Position numbers and translations under genes: made by a program. From Chalara sp. BL73 (Eukaryota; Ascomycota; Leotiomycetes; Helotiales), in assembly GCA_918026815.1 (NCBI GenBank), contig CAKJVC010000153.1, positions 212,849 through 276,848 on the forward strand: 64,000 nucleotides of DNA. The letters run 5' to 3'. Of this stretch, positions 11,871 to 24,000 are shown one piece after another. How positions within the stretch are numbered: the stretch's first letter is position 1; each line of letters begins with the position of its first letter. The notes under the pieces are model-generated. The model did no database searches, was not told the DNA's origin, and saw only the letters and a program-made list of their open reading frames with translations.

Positions 11871-13447
11871 CTTACGGACATTTAATAATAGAATCGAATT
11901 TATTAACTAATCGGTAATTCATTTGCTTTTTTTCTTAGGCAAGAGGACATACTAGAGCAAGGGACAGTTATGGTGTGAAATATCCCTACAAAACTGGTGC
12001 ATACGTCTTTCGAATTGTGCCTAAACATCGCAGTTCTAGTAAACACTTTTCAACAGCTAAACAAACCGAGTTTTATTTTCGATTTTTTTTGTTACATGTC
12101 CAACTGTTTTGTATAAGCACGCGACTGTCGATTGTATATCGGCCCGGAAGTCTAGGATGGACATGAATATCTCTGACACTTATTTCACGGCTCCAGATAC
12201 TGTCCCGGCAGTTACGTGCTAGGTGGCCATTTTACCACCTACAGCTTATAAAAGGCAACACCAAAAGCACTAGGCTTAGAATTACAGGTGTGGCATAACT
12301 TACAATTTGTGGAGTTGGAGGTTTTAGTTGTTACCGCCTATATGTCTCCTCACCTATAAATAGAAGATCTTGACAGGAGTTGGAAGTCTAGTGAGAATTA
12401 GGTGCATCACGTGTATCAAATTGACCCCAATAACAAGTAGTCGCCTACTATTTGAGTTGAGTACGAAGCTCTTATCTGAAGAGATACCAGCTACTTATAT
12501 AGAACCCTCGTGTCTTGTTGGAGTCTTGGAGTCCTATGGACTCCGGAGCCCTCAGGGAGCCTGCCCTCCCCTAACTAGGTTACTTAGTGCCTTTTATAAC
12601 AACATAATGTTGTCCCAGGAGGCCCGACACTCCTGGCGCACTAGGACTTCTTAAAACACCATTCCCTGGGAGCTGCTCTCAACCCAGGACGGCCTCCTAG
12701 GAACTCTTGGGGTCTCGTGGTGTCTGCGCGCTTGTGGCCATCGAGTCGTAACAAATTAATAATTCGGATTTTCATAATTTTCTAGACGTGAAATCACGCT
12801 ACAGTTATAGTCTGCAAAGAAAAGAATGCGATACTGGGTATCAAATGCCTAATTTGGTCAGATATACCTAAACAATCTGCCGAGTAATTCCAGTCTAATA
12901 TTACATCTTGAATCAATCTAAGCAATTTTTTTTTTAATTTAATATCTCTCATAGCCTGTGATTAGGCTTGTGGACTCGCTGGGAATATATGATAATATAA
13001 GGTACTTTAAGTTATCGCGGCACTTATATGAGCCAACCAGCACCTTGGAGGGAAGTTTGTTGCCAACCCCACAGTTACCTTGGGCATTTGCCGTACGTAG
13101 CCCTAAGACAGCCGTGGAGCCGGTCTATGCAAATCACCAAATCGTCATATCACCAGACAATACTCCTGGGTTAGGGGGGTGAGCTGATTCGCCTATTGAG
13201 CAGATCTGAACCACTTTGTTCCCATTTTATTATTATCGATTTGTCGTTGCCGCGATATTTAATATGGAACAGAGTTCTCTTGTCTGAGCTGAATGTGGAA
13301 GTTGGAAATGCCGCTACATGGAATTCAAGGCAGTTCCAAGATTATAAGAGTTGAGTGGACACCAGATAACGTCTCTCTACTTTGAATACTTCTACGAGCT
13401 TCTAGTTTCCTACTATTAGAAGCGTCCAGACTAGGTCCATATCCGAG
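11871..13447. other. No supported gene; dispersed-repeat fragment
   Basis: No ORF with a motif. About 12292-12335 resembles 15047-15090 (see the repeat entries). A GC-richer patch at 12500-12740 with many GGAGTCC/CTCC runs looks like a mobile-element fragment that I cannot classify. Confidence 0.35.
12292..12335 (+). repeat. Dispersed repeat copy A
   Basis: A segment starting ATAACTTACAATTT and ending GGAGGTTTTAGT is shared, with a few substitutions, with 15047-15090. The copies are 2.8 kb apart in the same orientation. Confidence 0.5.
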
Positions 13448-14596
13448 ATGAAGCCGCTCTTCGCTGTCCTTGCGCTTATTGCGTCTGTTCAGGGCGGCCT
13501 TCGCTTTCCATGTTCAACTCTAACCATTCAACGCCTTGACCCCGTAGTTCAGCCAGGCTTGAGCCCGTCCACTCACGTTCACCACATCGTTGGTGGGAAT
13601 GCTTTTAACGCTACCATGACAGGCGATGTTGGCGCCAGGGCCACTTGCACTACTTGCCAAATGTCGGAGGACTTTTCTAACTACTGGACTGCGGTCTTAT
13701 ACTTTAGACACCCTACCAACGGCTCTTATCACCGTGTGTCAGTTATTCCGGTTCAACCTCTATTGGGAAATTCAGGCGGCACCCAAGGAGGAATTACTGT
13801 CTATTATACTCAGTTCGACTTAAGCAGAGATAACCTAAAGCAGCAACCTATTAAATCTTTCCCGCCGGTATGTGCACTAATGTTCTACTGCCATTTAAAT
13901 TCTAATAATCCATAGGGATTCCGTATGACAGTGGGCAACCCAGCTACAACCTCACGTCCTCAGGTCGGCCTGCGTTACCAGTGCCTCCAGAGTAACGGAA
14001 ACAGAGGCCCAGAAATGTCTGACTTCCCTACTTCACCATGCCCTGGTGGCATATTCACTACTCACCACTTCCCTGCGTCAGTAGCCTGTTTACTCTGCGA
14101 TGTGAGCTTATTCTAACTATACATAGATGCTGGGATGGTAAAAACCTTGATAGTCCTGATCACCAGTCTCATATGTACAACACTATTACTTTAGACGGCT
14201 TCACAAACGCTCCTAAATGTCCGGCATCTCATCCTGTTCGTATGCCACAGGTGACCTACGAGACAGTCTGGGATACGAGCAAATTCAACAGCATGTGGCC
14301 CTCCGGTAGGCCTAATCCTTTTGTGTGGAGTTTTGAGGGTGGTAGTGGCGGCACCCATGCCGATTATATGTTCGGCTGGAAGGGCGATGCGCTGCAGCGG
14401 GCGATGGACAAGTCCGAGTGCTTTTACGACGGCTGCGGTTCCATCACAAAGCAGCCTATGACCACTGCAAACCAGTGCACCGTTAAGGATATGGTTGGTG
14501 AGGAAACTCTTGGATGTAGGTTTTGAGACACTCTGCCACCTGATCTATGAACGCTAACTTGTAGTAGGGCTCCGTTCGCTCCCGGGTATGGCATAA
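13448..14596 (+). CDS. Secreted DUF1996-domain protein
   Basis: Four exons, 13448-13867, 13916-14076, 14127-14515 and 14568-14596, give 332 aa. The introns are 48, 50 and 52 nt (GTATGT, GTCAGT and GTAGGT donors). Signal peptide MKPLFAVLALIASVQG. DUF1996 landmarks in order: HHIVGGNAFN near residue 40, CTTCQMSEDFSNYWTAVLYF, a central PCPGGIF, CWDGKNLDSPDHQSHMYN, CPASHPVRMPQ and a Cys-rich end. Using the GTAGGT donor at 14516, rather than reading into TGA at 14524, yields the C-terminus GWLRSLPGMA, which resembles the usual family ending. Members are secreted proteins of unproven function in filamentous fungi, with a fold thought to bind carbohydrate or copper. The gene looks intact in otherwise decayed surroundings. 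Confidence 0.85.
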
Positions 14597-14613
14597 TTGA
14601 TCTAAGTTGTTAA

Positions 14614-15895
14614 GAATTTGTAGTCAACTCTATGGTGATTTTCCCTGCTATTAAAACCCAAGCTCGTTCATAAGAAGTTGAGGATATAATATTCAATTTA
14701 GTTTGATTAGTAGCGCATCTTTATTTATTTATACTGCTTTTGTAAACCACTGAAAAAGTCCCAAAGCTATTTTAACCAACTAGAAACCTACGTAACATAT
14801 CATTGAAAACTTGATTCCTGCGCTAGGGCTATTTTACAGTAAAAGATAAAATGATAAAAATTGCGTACGACTTCCTATCTGCTATAAGTGAGCACTAACA
14901 CCGCTGCTATACATGGCCAGTTTATACGAATGTTATTTCAATAACAAAAATATAGGACTAACATATGGAAATGTGGGCTAAGCCTTCAAATTTCAGGCTG
15001 TAGGGTTAAGCGAACCCTAACCGCACGGCCAGTGGCGTTTAATACCCCTAACTTACAATTTAACGGAGTTAGAGGTTTTAGTGGAGTCAAGTGTTACAAC
15101 CACCCGCTTTACCAGACGACTATTAGCAGCAACAACTTAATAGCACCAGTGTATAACCGGCATTATAAAAACTTGATCACTAGACAAACATTCTACATCT
15201 AAGGCATTTTTTAATTAAAAATTACAATAACCAAATTGAAGTGTTGTTAAAAAGTAAGTATTTTATATAGCAATATTGTAAATTTTAATAACTAGTAGAA
15301 AAAATACTATTAAAGTTGGTCAATACAGACTGTTATTCGTCGAAGAGCCTTTACTTTCGGAACACACAGAAGGCACACAGCATATATCACGGCAAAAGAT
15401 TGCTTCGGTCTCTTTCGGCTAGCGTACATACGGCGGTTCCTGGGGATCGAAGTATCAATATCTTACAGCCGGTATTGCACACCATTAAGAACGCTACGGC
15501 TATAACGGAGGCTTATAATCTCGCTATCGTTCGCTGCCTACTAGGTCTAATAGCTCTCACAACCTACGTGTAATTTGCACTGTCAACCAGAACACTGCTG
15601 GGCACGATTTTACCACATATATCCGAAATAAAAAGGATTGAGCTGTAAATGAAGAAGATATCGGCGCTCTAGAAGGTACATGAATTAGGGCTGAAGTGGA
15701 TGAAGAGGCGTGTGAGGGAGCTTGCGGCTAGCACGGCTAGGACAACTGAATTCTGGGGCAAAGGCGGGGCTAAATATTAACCTCTCCTTCTATAATTGAT
15801 CACAGAGTAGTGGCTTATCACAACCATTTTTTTTGGTTGCGGCAGATGCCCAGTGATATTAGGTTTGAATTCCGTTTAACACTCTGAGTAAAAGA
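14614..15895. other. AT-rich intergenic DNA; no supported gene
   Basis: Low-complexity AT-rich sequence with one 85-aa motif-less ORF (15316-15573 +). It contains dispersed repeat copy B near 15047. Confidence 0.4.
15047..15090 (+). repeat. Dispersed repeat copy B
   Basis: It shares TAACTTACAATTT and GAGGTTTTAGT with copy A at 12292-12335, plus intervening positions that differ by a few substitutions. It is probably a scrap of a transposon present elsewhere in the genome. Confidence 0.5.
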
Positions 15896-17680
15896 TTAAT
15901 TCGATGTCTCTGGAGCTAAATCTCTCCATAATTGGCAGCGGTCAATCAGCTTAGGAGGCATATCTTCCATTGCTGTCATATTTGTCTGCAACCTCAATAT
16001 CTGCCCCCGCCTCCCCCATGACTCCCAGTACGGGGCATCATAATACCGGAATGTGTTGGGATTAAGAGCCCTTACAAAACTGATATAATAGTTCATTACT
16101 ATCGGCACGATTGCAGCGTTTGTGGTTGTGTAAGATGGTGCTATGGTCAACGGCCAGCTGGTCGATTCGAGACCGAAGATAGCGGGCGTCTCAACGGTGT
16201 GAGGAGTACCCAGCCCTGCCGCTTCTAACGAAGGATCGATAAACTTGAACCGATACAGCCAGGCATTGCTTGGCAGGAACCCAGCTTGAGCCTCGAACAT
16301 CTGATATCCAGGACATGTGAAAAAACTATCCCCCATGGCCGCAGATGCGGACGGAAAGTATCTATTGTGGAGAGGCACTGGGGGCTCTAATGGGTATGCA
16401 TCATTGATAATATCAAGTTGCTCGTTATCCAAATTTGGCCACAAGCTTTTCAAAAATATCGAGACTTGAGCTGGCGAAGATGCATTGGGAGCAAAAAAAC
16501 TGCCCTCGTTGGTATCAGTGGCGATGAACAAAGGTAGATGTAGGAATCTACCAGCCACAAAAGTATCGTAAAATCTACCAGGGACAATGCCACCATCGAT
16601 GACAGGCAGCCAGTACCATAGTGGTAATGGCCCTTGGTTAGCCCCAGAATGGAAATGTACAATGTTGCCTCCTTGTATTATGGAAAGATCCTTGGAGCGT
16701 AGGCAATCCATTGGCCTTGGCCCAGAGCATCCCGTGTCATTCAAGAAGAGATCAAACTGGAACTCAGTCTCGTCTACGGTGAGCACCATTGGCCAGAAGC
16801 TGGATTCAGCTATTGCTCCTTTGAAGAGCTTCTCATCCCGACCTCCATATGCCGTGAGATGGTGGGCCACAGATCCCGCTCCGGCAGACGCACCATGGAT
16901 GACAACCTGGTTAGGATCTCCGCCAAACTGGATGGCTGGTGCGTTAGTTGTTCAATCCTCTCCGCGCGCAGGAGATCGTTCAACCCACTTTTCTAATGTA
17001 CCGCTGTACCCAACGAAGCAACTTCCGCTGGTCCAGAAGGCCAACATTTAGATCACCGTTCTTTTGGACTTCCTTAGCAGCCAAGAAACCCAAAGCGCCG
17101 ACTCGATAGTTAAAGTTGACCAAAATCAGATTGTAACCAGATTTTTTGACTACTTCGGTGCCATTGTAGTTACCATTCGCATTTTGCGCGTAACCACCAC
17201 CTTGGATATAAATCCAGATGGGTAGATTAGAGTTTGGTGTCGCTTTCGAGGGGGTGAATATGTTAACGAATAAACAATCTTCATTAAGTTCTGCTGATAT
17301 TTTTTGACCTACTCCTATGCAAAGAGGCCCGAACTAAAGAGAGCCATTAGCAGTTGACATGCTGCAAAAAAGCGGATATAGAGATAACGGTTATGCCCTT
17401 AACAAAGCTAATCTTCCCTTACTGCCGATGCATCTTGAACCCCTTCTTCATGCACAGGATCAATTGGAGCACGAAATCGTCGATCCGCAAGTGGAGGAGC
17501 AGCATACCTCATTCCGAGGTACTGGTCAACACCCGCGGAGAGCCGTGTTCCTCGATAAACTGCGTAACCTAGGTTGACAGTTGCACTGCCGTCTCCTAAT
17601 TCTCGTAGACTGCTTGCAGGCTGCAGCGTTACACTGGCAACGGCCCTCTCAAAAATAAATAGTAGAAGAAATAACTTCAT
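15896..17680 (-). CDS. Secreted type-B carboxylesterase/lipase
   Basis: Three exons, 17680-17423, 17333-16989 and 16927-15896, all in phase 0, give 544 aa, the usual length of fungal carboxylesterase (PF00135) proteins. Introns: GTAAGG...TTTAG (89 nt) and GTGGGT...CCAG (61 nt). Signal peptide MKLFLLLFIFERAVAS. Landmarks in order: YLGMRYAAPP, FGPLCIG, EDCLFVNIFTP, IYIQGGGYAQ, NFNYRVGALGFLA, VGLLDQRKLLRWVQ, then GGDPNQVVIHGASAGAGS carrying the catalytic Ser in GASAG. ATDTNEGSFF supplies the acidic residue and LGTPHTVETPAIFG the catalytic His. All three catalytic residues are present, so it should hydrolyse esters outside the cell. Both introns restore family sequence exactly where stops would otherwise interrupt. 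Substrate not predictable. Confidence 0.9.
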
Positions 17681-20600
17681 CGTTCAGCACCAGATCCACT
17701 CAAGAAAAGCAGTAAAATCCTACGAGCGCTCGCAACTCGATTGCTTCGACAAGCACTTTAACTTGAATAGGATAGCCTTTAACCGGAAAGATTTGGATAC
17801 AGATCCGATTGCCAGCAAGTTATACGGATTGTTGAGCAACCCTCAATTATGGGCCTTCTGACGCATTCCCGCTCTTGCGGGCCGGGTATATTGACCGGGG
17901 AATAAAACCCTTTGGATAATCCGGTAGTCAGCAGTTTGGCAGCGAATTAAGGTGGGGAAACGCAGGGATAGTTACCAAATTTGGTATTGGACATAGTGCT
18001 TATTGCTAACGTTTTTCTGTACTGAGTTAGCCTGCAACGCTAGCGGATGTGCTACTAGCAAGGATATTTGGAACGGAAAAACTTAGGAATGCCACCAATA
18101 GCAGTAAACAGGCCATGATTCATGATTATAATTCATATATAGGAGAGCCTCGAGAATCAACTTTTCTTCCTCCCCCAGATGTTCAGGCAGAGTCTCTAAA
18201 ACTTTCTCACGCTTATGGTCCATATCTCCTGCCCCAAAAGCCCATATTACCAACCACACCGGAAGCAACGAAACTCCCAAAGTCCAAAGTTGATATATGC
18301 CCCGCCAACTCAAAACTGGCCTGTAATTCTCTTTCACGGCTAGTTATTATGTGTGTCCGAAATGTGTTTCAGGTTAACACGAAGGGGTTTAAGCCTCTTT
18401 GCTCCTTCGCTAAAATGGCATTAAGGCCAGTTCTCATTTGCAATATGATATCCATGCGCGCATCATCAGAGTCAATATCTGGACTAGGACAAAGGTGACC
18501 AGAAGTAGAGTAATGCAGATGTTACGGTCAAGAAAGGCTTACGCTTCGAAAACAGTGCCAAAGATAGGTCTAGATACCGCGTGGATATCATGGCCAAGGA
18601 AAAGGATGTGTGGAGGTGCAAGATGTAGTAAAGAAGCGGCTTATACTTGAGGCGTATAGGAAATTTCTCCAGAACGGCATATCGCCTGCTTTGGACATAA
18701 TTCTCAATTGCCCTACAGCTCAGTCTTTCATCGAGCCTGTTCCCTCTCTTCAATTAAATGGAACCATTAAAGGATGGCGTACTTTGTGTGGGCTGGAACC
18801 TGGCACATCGTGCAGTCATCATCGCCCTCTTTTGGCGTGATTCGAACTAAGAAGGGACAATTGCCATGCCTATATTTGAGAGAGACTCAGTTTTAAAAAG
18901 ACTATGCAGATATAGCACATGGTCTGATAGAGGGGTTCCTTGAAAGGTTGAAACCGCAATGCCTATTCTCTCAGAGACCCATCGGTCGGGATTCCTTTTA
19001 TCACCTAGTCGCTTGCCTTCTCGGGAAGGAAATTCAACTGATGTCAGGGTAATAAGCACATGAAGGCTCCAACCGCGTGTAAATCACCTGCTTCTCTGAA
19101 AAGCTGACTCCTGAGTATTCTCGGAAAGTCGGTCGTACGTTTCCGCTTAGCTATTAAAATATCTGACATATAGAAGTTTCCTGATTCAAAACTGTGCAAA
19201 ACAGTCTTTCTATTGTTGAAGTATCTTGGGCAGGAGGAGAATGTGGCGTACTATCGGAGGTCTGAGGGCACATTGGCATAGATCGGTGCAGCTATGATGA
19301 TTGCATGTAGGTAAGCGTGTAGATCCATATTTCTAGTACGCATGTCTGTGACGGTAGAATTCATCGCCATGTGTGTGCTAGTAAACCGGGTCACAACACA
19401 CTGTATATGCTTGAGTTAGTCTTGGGTGAAGTCTGTAGAACTGGCAAGGAAAATATAAGGAGCAAGGCGTCTCGACCCACTCTACTAAAACAGCTGGTGG
19501 CTGAGGTAGGTTTAGGCACCCCCATACGCAACGCTGCCTAACACGAAGCTCCGGGTGCAATTGCTGGCCAGTGTCGCCCTCACTCCACAGCTTCATCTCA
19601 ATAAGTTTCCCTCGAAAAATCCTACACAGCCTAAGTCCTGCGAGACGATCCTCTCTTGACAAGCAAACATCAAAATGCCCAAGGGGCTGCTCCTTCGGGG
19701 AAGCAAAGTGGCAATAGCATTCAGAGCATACAGTGCGTTGCAGGTATACAAGATGAGATATTAGCAATGTCTTGAAAAGAACGCGGGCACGAGACATGGC
19801 AGGTGGAGTGCAGAACCAACGCCGTACAAAATAATTCGAGCGTCGGCTGGAAAATCATCCCTGGTGATTTCTGCCTAGCCTCTCGAGCCTGTAGTCATCT
19901 CCGACTCGGAACCAGAACCTGAAGGCAATGGCGACCATTAAACCAAGGCGTGTCCTGGTCCCCTACTTAGTCCAGGAGACATCACTGTCGATGGCAGTAG
20001 CTCACAATAGTGAGAGGGATAAGACGGGGGAGAGGAGAGATGGCGGGACGGGACGAGAACCACGCAGGATCTAGTCGCAGATATGCAGATAAACGGAGTT
20101 TTAAGGCGGGTCTTTATCTGAGGTATTGAGACTGCGAATCCTCCTTTGAACCGCTATTCGAACCCACCTGCGAAGTGTTCTCTGCTTGTGCGAAGCATTA
20201 GCAACATTTTTCGTATATATGCAGATGTGGCAGCAGAACAACCTCTCCATTTTCTTTCCAGCCGTATTTGGGATTCTTGCTGATTCTCACTGAATCTCTC
20301 GACCATAATCTCTGGACCTAAACATGAACCTCCAACTATATGCCAGAACCTCGAATGGTAGCAGTAACGCTAGAGAGTTGCCCGCTTCTGTCACTATCCA
20401 CCACCTGGTCCTTGCTGTGGTTATCGGATTCAGGAAGCTTGTGTAGCTCGTTAGGGGCTGGGTGGCGTGGTACCATTGAGTTTGTGTTGATGGAATCTGC
20501 GCCAGCGGAGTCCTTTGTAGTCATCCAATCTAGTAGTCACTCTGCAGTTAGAATTGTGGCCATTAACTAGATGGGTCTTTGAAGATTCTTATGCAAATTG

Positions 20601-20747
20601 GTGGAGAGTAATTTTCGGGACATTTGTTGAATATGGTTATTCGGAAGTCTAACAACAACATATGGTAAAGAATAAATCCCGAAATTTTGCTTACGGATAA
20701 CGACCACACTAAATAGGACTATATGGTAGATTCATTTTAGCTAAATA
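17681..20747. other. No confidently supported gene
   Basis: About 3 kb with ORFs up to 149 aa on both strands (18049-18498 +, 18083-18337 -, 19378-19797 -). Some are coding-like, for instance the minus-strand stretch with LWTLGVSLLPVWLVIWAFG near 18250 and the plus-strand stretch KKRLILEAYRKFLQNGISPA near 18630. I could not connect them into a gene or recognise a family, and they overlap each other on opposite strands. They are most likely remnants. Confidence 0.35.
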
Positions 20748-22070
20748 TTAAGCAGGTGAATGGGGAAGACATACTATCAGCGTTGCAGGCGATAAGACAG
20801 ATCCAGCCAGCTTCTCCCTTGAGAGCGACAATAATACTGAGATTGCTGACATGCAATTTAATACCAAATGCGAATACATGGACTGAAAAATAAGGAGAAC
20901 TGACACTATTGTTGAAACAAGGGTGAAGATGCTGCCGATAACCGTCCGGAGAGCCACGTTTCTAGCTAACGATTTGTGATTGTTTTGATAAGAATAAAGT
21001 TCTGTTGGCGAACTCCGTTAGAAAAGTACTGACATGAAACTATGAATAGCTTACTGCGCAATGGTGTGACGAATAGTGCTGTCATATAAACCTGTTTTAT
21101 AAGTGTTGTCCGTAGATTATATATGGAGTACTTACATTGACAAACCCGTCTACTGCAATAAGTGGCACTATGATATCTTTCCGTACTATACACATGCAAA
21201 CACCATCTGGCGACATTATAGAAATGCGACTATGTAGTCTTAGCGATAGGGCGGGGATTGAAAGGTTTTTCTTACTAGACTATCATCAGGATGACGATGA
21301 CAAGATATGGCACTGCAAATTATTAGCAGAGAAGTTATAGTGTAGATTAAATATTACCAAAGATAGCGAAAAAGTTGAAAATGTAAAGGCGATCTTTCCT
21401 TCGAGGCTTGCTGATTCGTCGAATAACATACTATACCATCATATTAAGTGGGTACTTCTAACGGTTGCATTGACAATACTTACAGCCCTCTCCATCAAAA
21501 ACATAACGATGAGCTGAGGATTGTATTAGTTAGGTTCCTTTTCATCAAGTTACTTGGACCTTTACCACCTTGGAAATTCTATATTAGTAAATTCCTAGAT
21601 GAACCTAAGCTTTGATAAGCAACTTACTTTCGTTGACATATAAAAGATCAAGCACAATAGAATGGTATTTGCGCATATATCAGCGCTTGTATTGGGTCCA
21701 AATCCTTGGGACAGGACAGCAGCAATAATGACGAAAAATATACTGTCGATGTAGATAGCCAGAATTACTTCCGAGGAAAGAATCATTAGCATGACGTTGA
21801 AGAGGACTGCGGGGACAGAGCACCTACACCATCGCGTATACGGGAGTAGTTTCCAACTGTAAATATGCTGAACTCGGCGCGCTATCACGATGTTATTTAT
21901 CAGCTTATGATATCTACTTGACTTGATGTCAAGCTCGGCTTACTCAAGCACATGACCAAGATGGCCATTGTAATTACTGTCTGAAGAACTGCAACAATCG
22001 CTCCGGCTCTTGGAATAGGGGCGCCAACTCTCAAACTGCTGTCGACGTCAAGGGATGTAGGAGAAGACAT
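20748..22070 (-). CDS. Multi-pass (about 7-TM) fungal membrane protein, 8 exons
   Basis: Assembled from eight small exons: 22070-21918, 21867-21628, 21513-21484, 21430-21358, 21312-21276, 21229-21136, 21091-21055 and 21001-20748. Introns are 44-114 nt, phases agree at every junction, and most donors are GTAAG-type; total 305 aa. Spliced motifs include LIVMFLMERAYVIRR, KDRLYIFNFFAIFVPYLVIV, DGVCMCIVRKDIIVPLIAVD, VNVYMTALFVTPLRKLYSYQ and VALRTVIGSIFTLVSTIVSV. These resemble an uncharacterised ascomycete membrane-protein family with the pattern VYLTALFIIPLRKLYSYQ. It has about seven hydrophobic segments. No ligand or reaction is known to me. The least certain junction is the first: a GTAAGC donor inside exon 1 is an alternative. 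The C-terminus lacks the usual long tail. Confidence 0.7.
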
Positions 22071-23535
22071 TTTGGCAATGGCGACTAGCAATGGTGAATT
22101 GCAGAATAATTATATTGCTGCAGATTTTGTCTTAATGCGAACGGAAAGCGCGCATCGAAACGGCGGAACAGAGATTAAGAGTTTTTGAAAATGCTACAAA
22201 AACTAAGAAAGGTAAGCACGCAATCCTCATGCGATCTCTACCTTCCAGGGGTATTCATACCGCCAAAGATTGCCGACTATGCTTGGACTTTCAAGATTCC
22301 AGTATCCTTGCTCTCATTTTGGTGAGGTTTCCGCATACACTGGCCGGTCCGAATATCTGGCGTTGTCCTTCAACTAGGAACTAGTGCTTCTACTACCGAA
22401 TCGTGGAGAAAATCCGGCGCTAGACTGAGTCATTGCATTATCTGAAGGTTAGAGTTAAACTTTGGAGCCAGAGACGTGCAGTGGGCCGGCCCCGCGGCCA
22501 CTAAGATGGCTGGAACCGTCATGGCCGCCATCTTTTACCCTACAAGGCCAGATACTTTGATAATTCCTGTCTGTGCGTATCAGATCTGTTTAAGCCTAAT
22601 ACAGTAGGGATTATAAAAACATTCGAATTTCTATTGGTTAATTCTCCCTTGTTTTGGTAGCACAATTTGGAGGTGCACAAACACGAACCTTCAATTTATT
22701 TCAACGCGTACGAATTAAGAGCGCAGAATATCGACCAGCCGGTCCACTGACAGGGAAGAAAACTACTTTTAACCAATTTCCCACTTTGCCCTGCCGTGAT
22801 TCATTTAAGGTCACTCCGAATACATGAAAAATAATTCTAACATACAGCCATTGTTTCTGACTATAAATAATGAAAAGCCTCGTACACAATACATTAGCAT
22901 TTCAATATCAACATAAAAGAATTTTTACATCGCTGTTTGCCTAGCTATGGAATAAGAAGTAGAAGTAAGTTCGGTATTTGAGTTTGAAGTTGAAAAGTCT
23001 AATCGAGGGCCTTAGCGTCACCTTCTCCACGATTGTGTTCCACGAGTCAGGCTCAGTTGCAGGGCTATTTGTCTCAGCCGCGAGTCACGCGTTTAAGTCT
23101 ACCTGTCTTGATGACTGGTACCTCTATTGTTGTCGGCACTAATGAGGGCCGTTTCAATTGTACCCTTCTGCACAGACTACCAGGGTTCTTATATTATCAC
23201 GGTATATCGACCTTTAAATCCTTGTACTATACACCTAGTATAACATTGTTACTTCGTATACGTACGCCGACTAATACTAACAATTTTATATCATATTATA
23301 ATATACCGTAGTATTACTATACACTGCGCACGGTTATTTAATCTTCATTAAATGTAACTATATTACGCACTAAACGTTTCAGCTTTTTATTACTTAATAA
23401 CCATTATGTGTTAACTAAAATAGTAGCTTACAACTCTTGTAAATAAGCTCTTGGCGGTATATAGTATTATCACGGTATAGTATTGTATTAGATTTTCATA
23501 TCGACACCACGGTTTTTGCAAAAATCTCATACTAA
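22071..23535. other. No supported gene
   Basis: Intergenic, AT-rich after 22560, with a GC-rich island at 22470-22540. AAGATGGC and GCCATCTT (22504-22535) could form a small hairpin with an 8-bp perfect stem. Nothing coding was recognised. Confidence 0.4.
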
Positions 23536-23544
23536 TACTGGCGT

Positions 23545-24000
23545 AGTATTGAAAATTCGGGTACAATTAAAACGTAGACCACTAAGGCCTTGGCGCTTTC
23601 GACACACCAAAACTCAAAATATGCCGCTTTTACGTTTATTGAATGTGGAACTTGTAATAAAATCTCACGATTCCCGCGCGACTTTACAATATTGTATTTA
23701 ACTAAACAACAACGCAAATCAAATTTTTAAACTTATATAAATTTATTAAATTATTTAAAAATAAACACATTAAATATATGATTGTTTATATATTTGAATG
23801 TTGATTTGTTATAAAAAGATTTTTTGTTTTCAAATCTAATCGAGTTTAGCGTATTTCGCTTAGTATAATAGCAAGCCAAAAAACAAAAATGGAATAGTGT
23901 AAATCAAAGGCTCGCTTAGCTATTCTCATGGAGTAAATAGTGGATAAGCGCCAGGGCCTTGGCGGTCTACGTTTTAATCGTACCCGAAAATTCAATGCCA
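23545..24000. mobile_element. Non-autonomous TIR element (MITE-like)
   Basis: Roughly 55-bp imperfect inverted repeats bound a ~455-bp AT-rich core. The left arm starts near 23545 (ATTGAAAATTCGGGTAC) and contains AAAACGTAGACC and AAGGCCTTGGCGCTT. The right arm near 23945-24000 is its reverse complement. The arms differ almost only by transitions (A/G, C/T) apart from an AAA/TTT change. The same peptide-like string RLKRRPxRPWR can be read into the element from both ends, as expected of inverted repeats. No transposase is encoded. Superfamily is unassigned because the target-site duplication is not clear. Confidence 0.65.

Noticed and set aside
17423..17680. Carboxylesterase interrupted by stops, i.e. 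a pseudogene
   Set aside because: Both interruptions are removed by GT-AG introns in phase 0 that restore family sequence, and the total length of 544 aa is normal.
18049..18840. A possible multi-exon gene around 18.0-18.8 kb
   Set aside because: Coding-like fragments occur on both strands but no start, splice chain or family could be defended.
22504..22535. AAGATGGC...GCCATCTT hairpin as a structured RNA or terminator
   Set aside because: The stem is only 8 bp with a ~16-nt loop, there is no neighbouring gene end, and such stems are common by chance.
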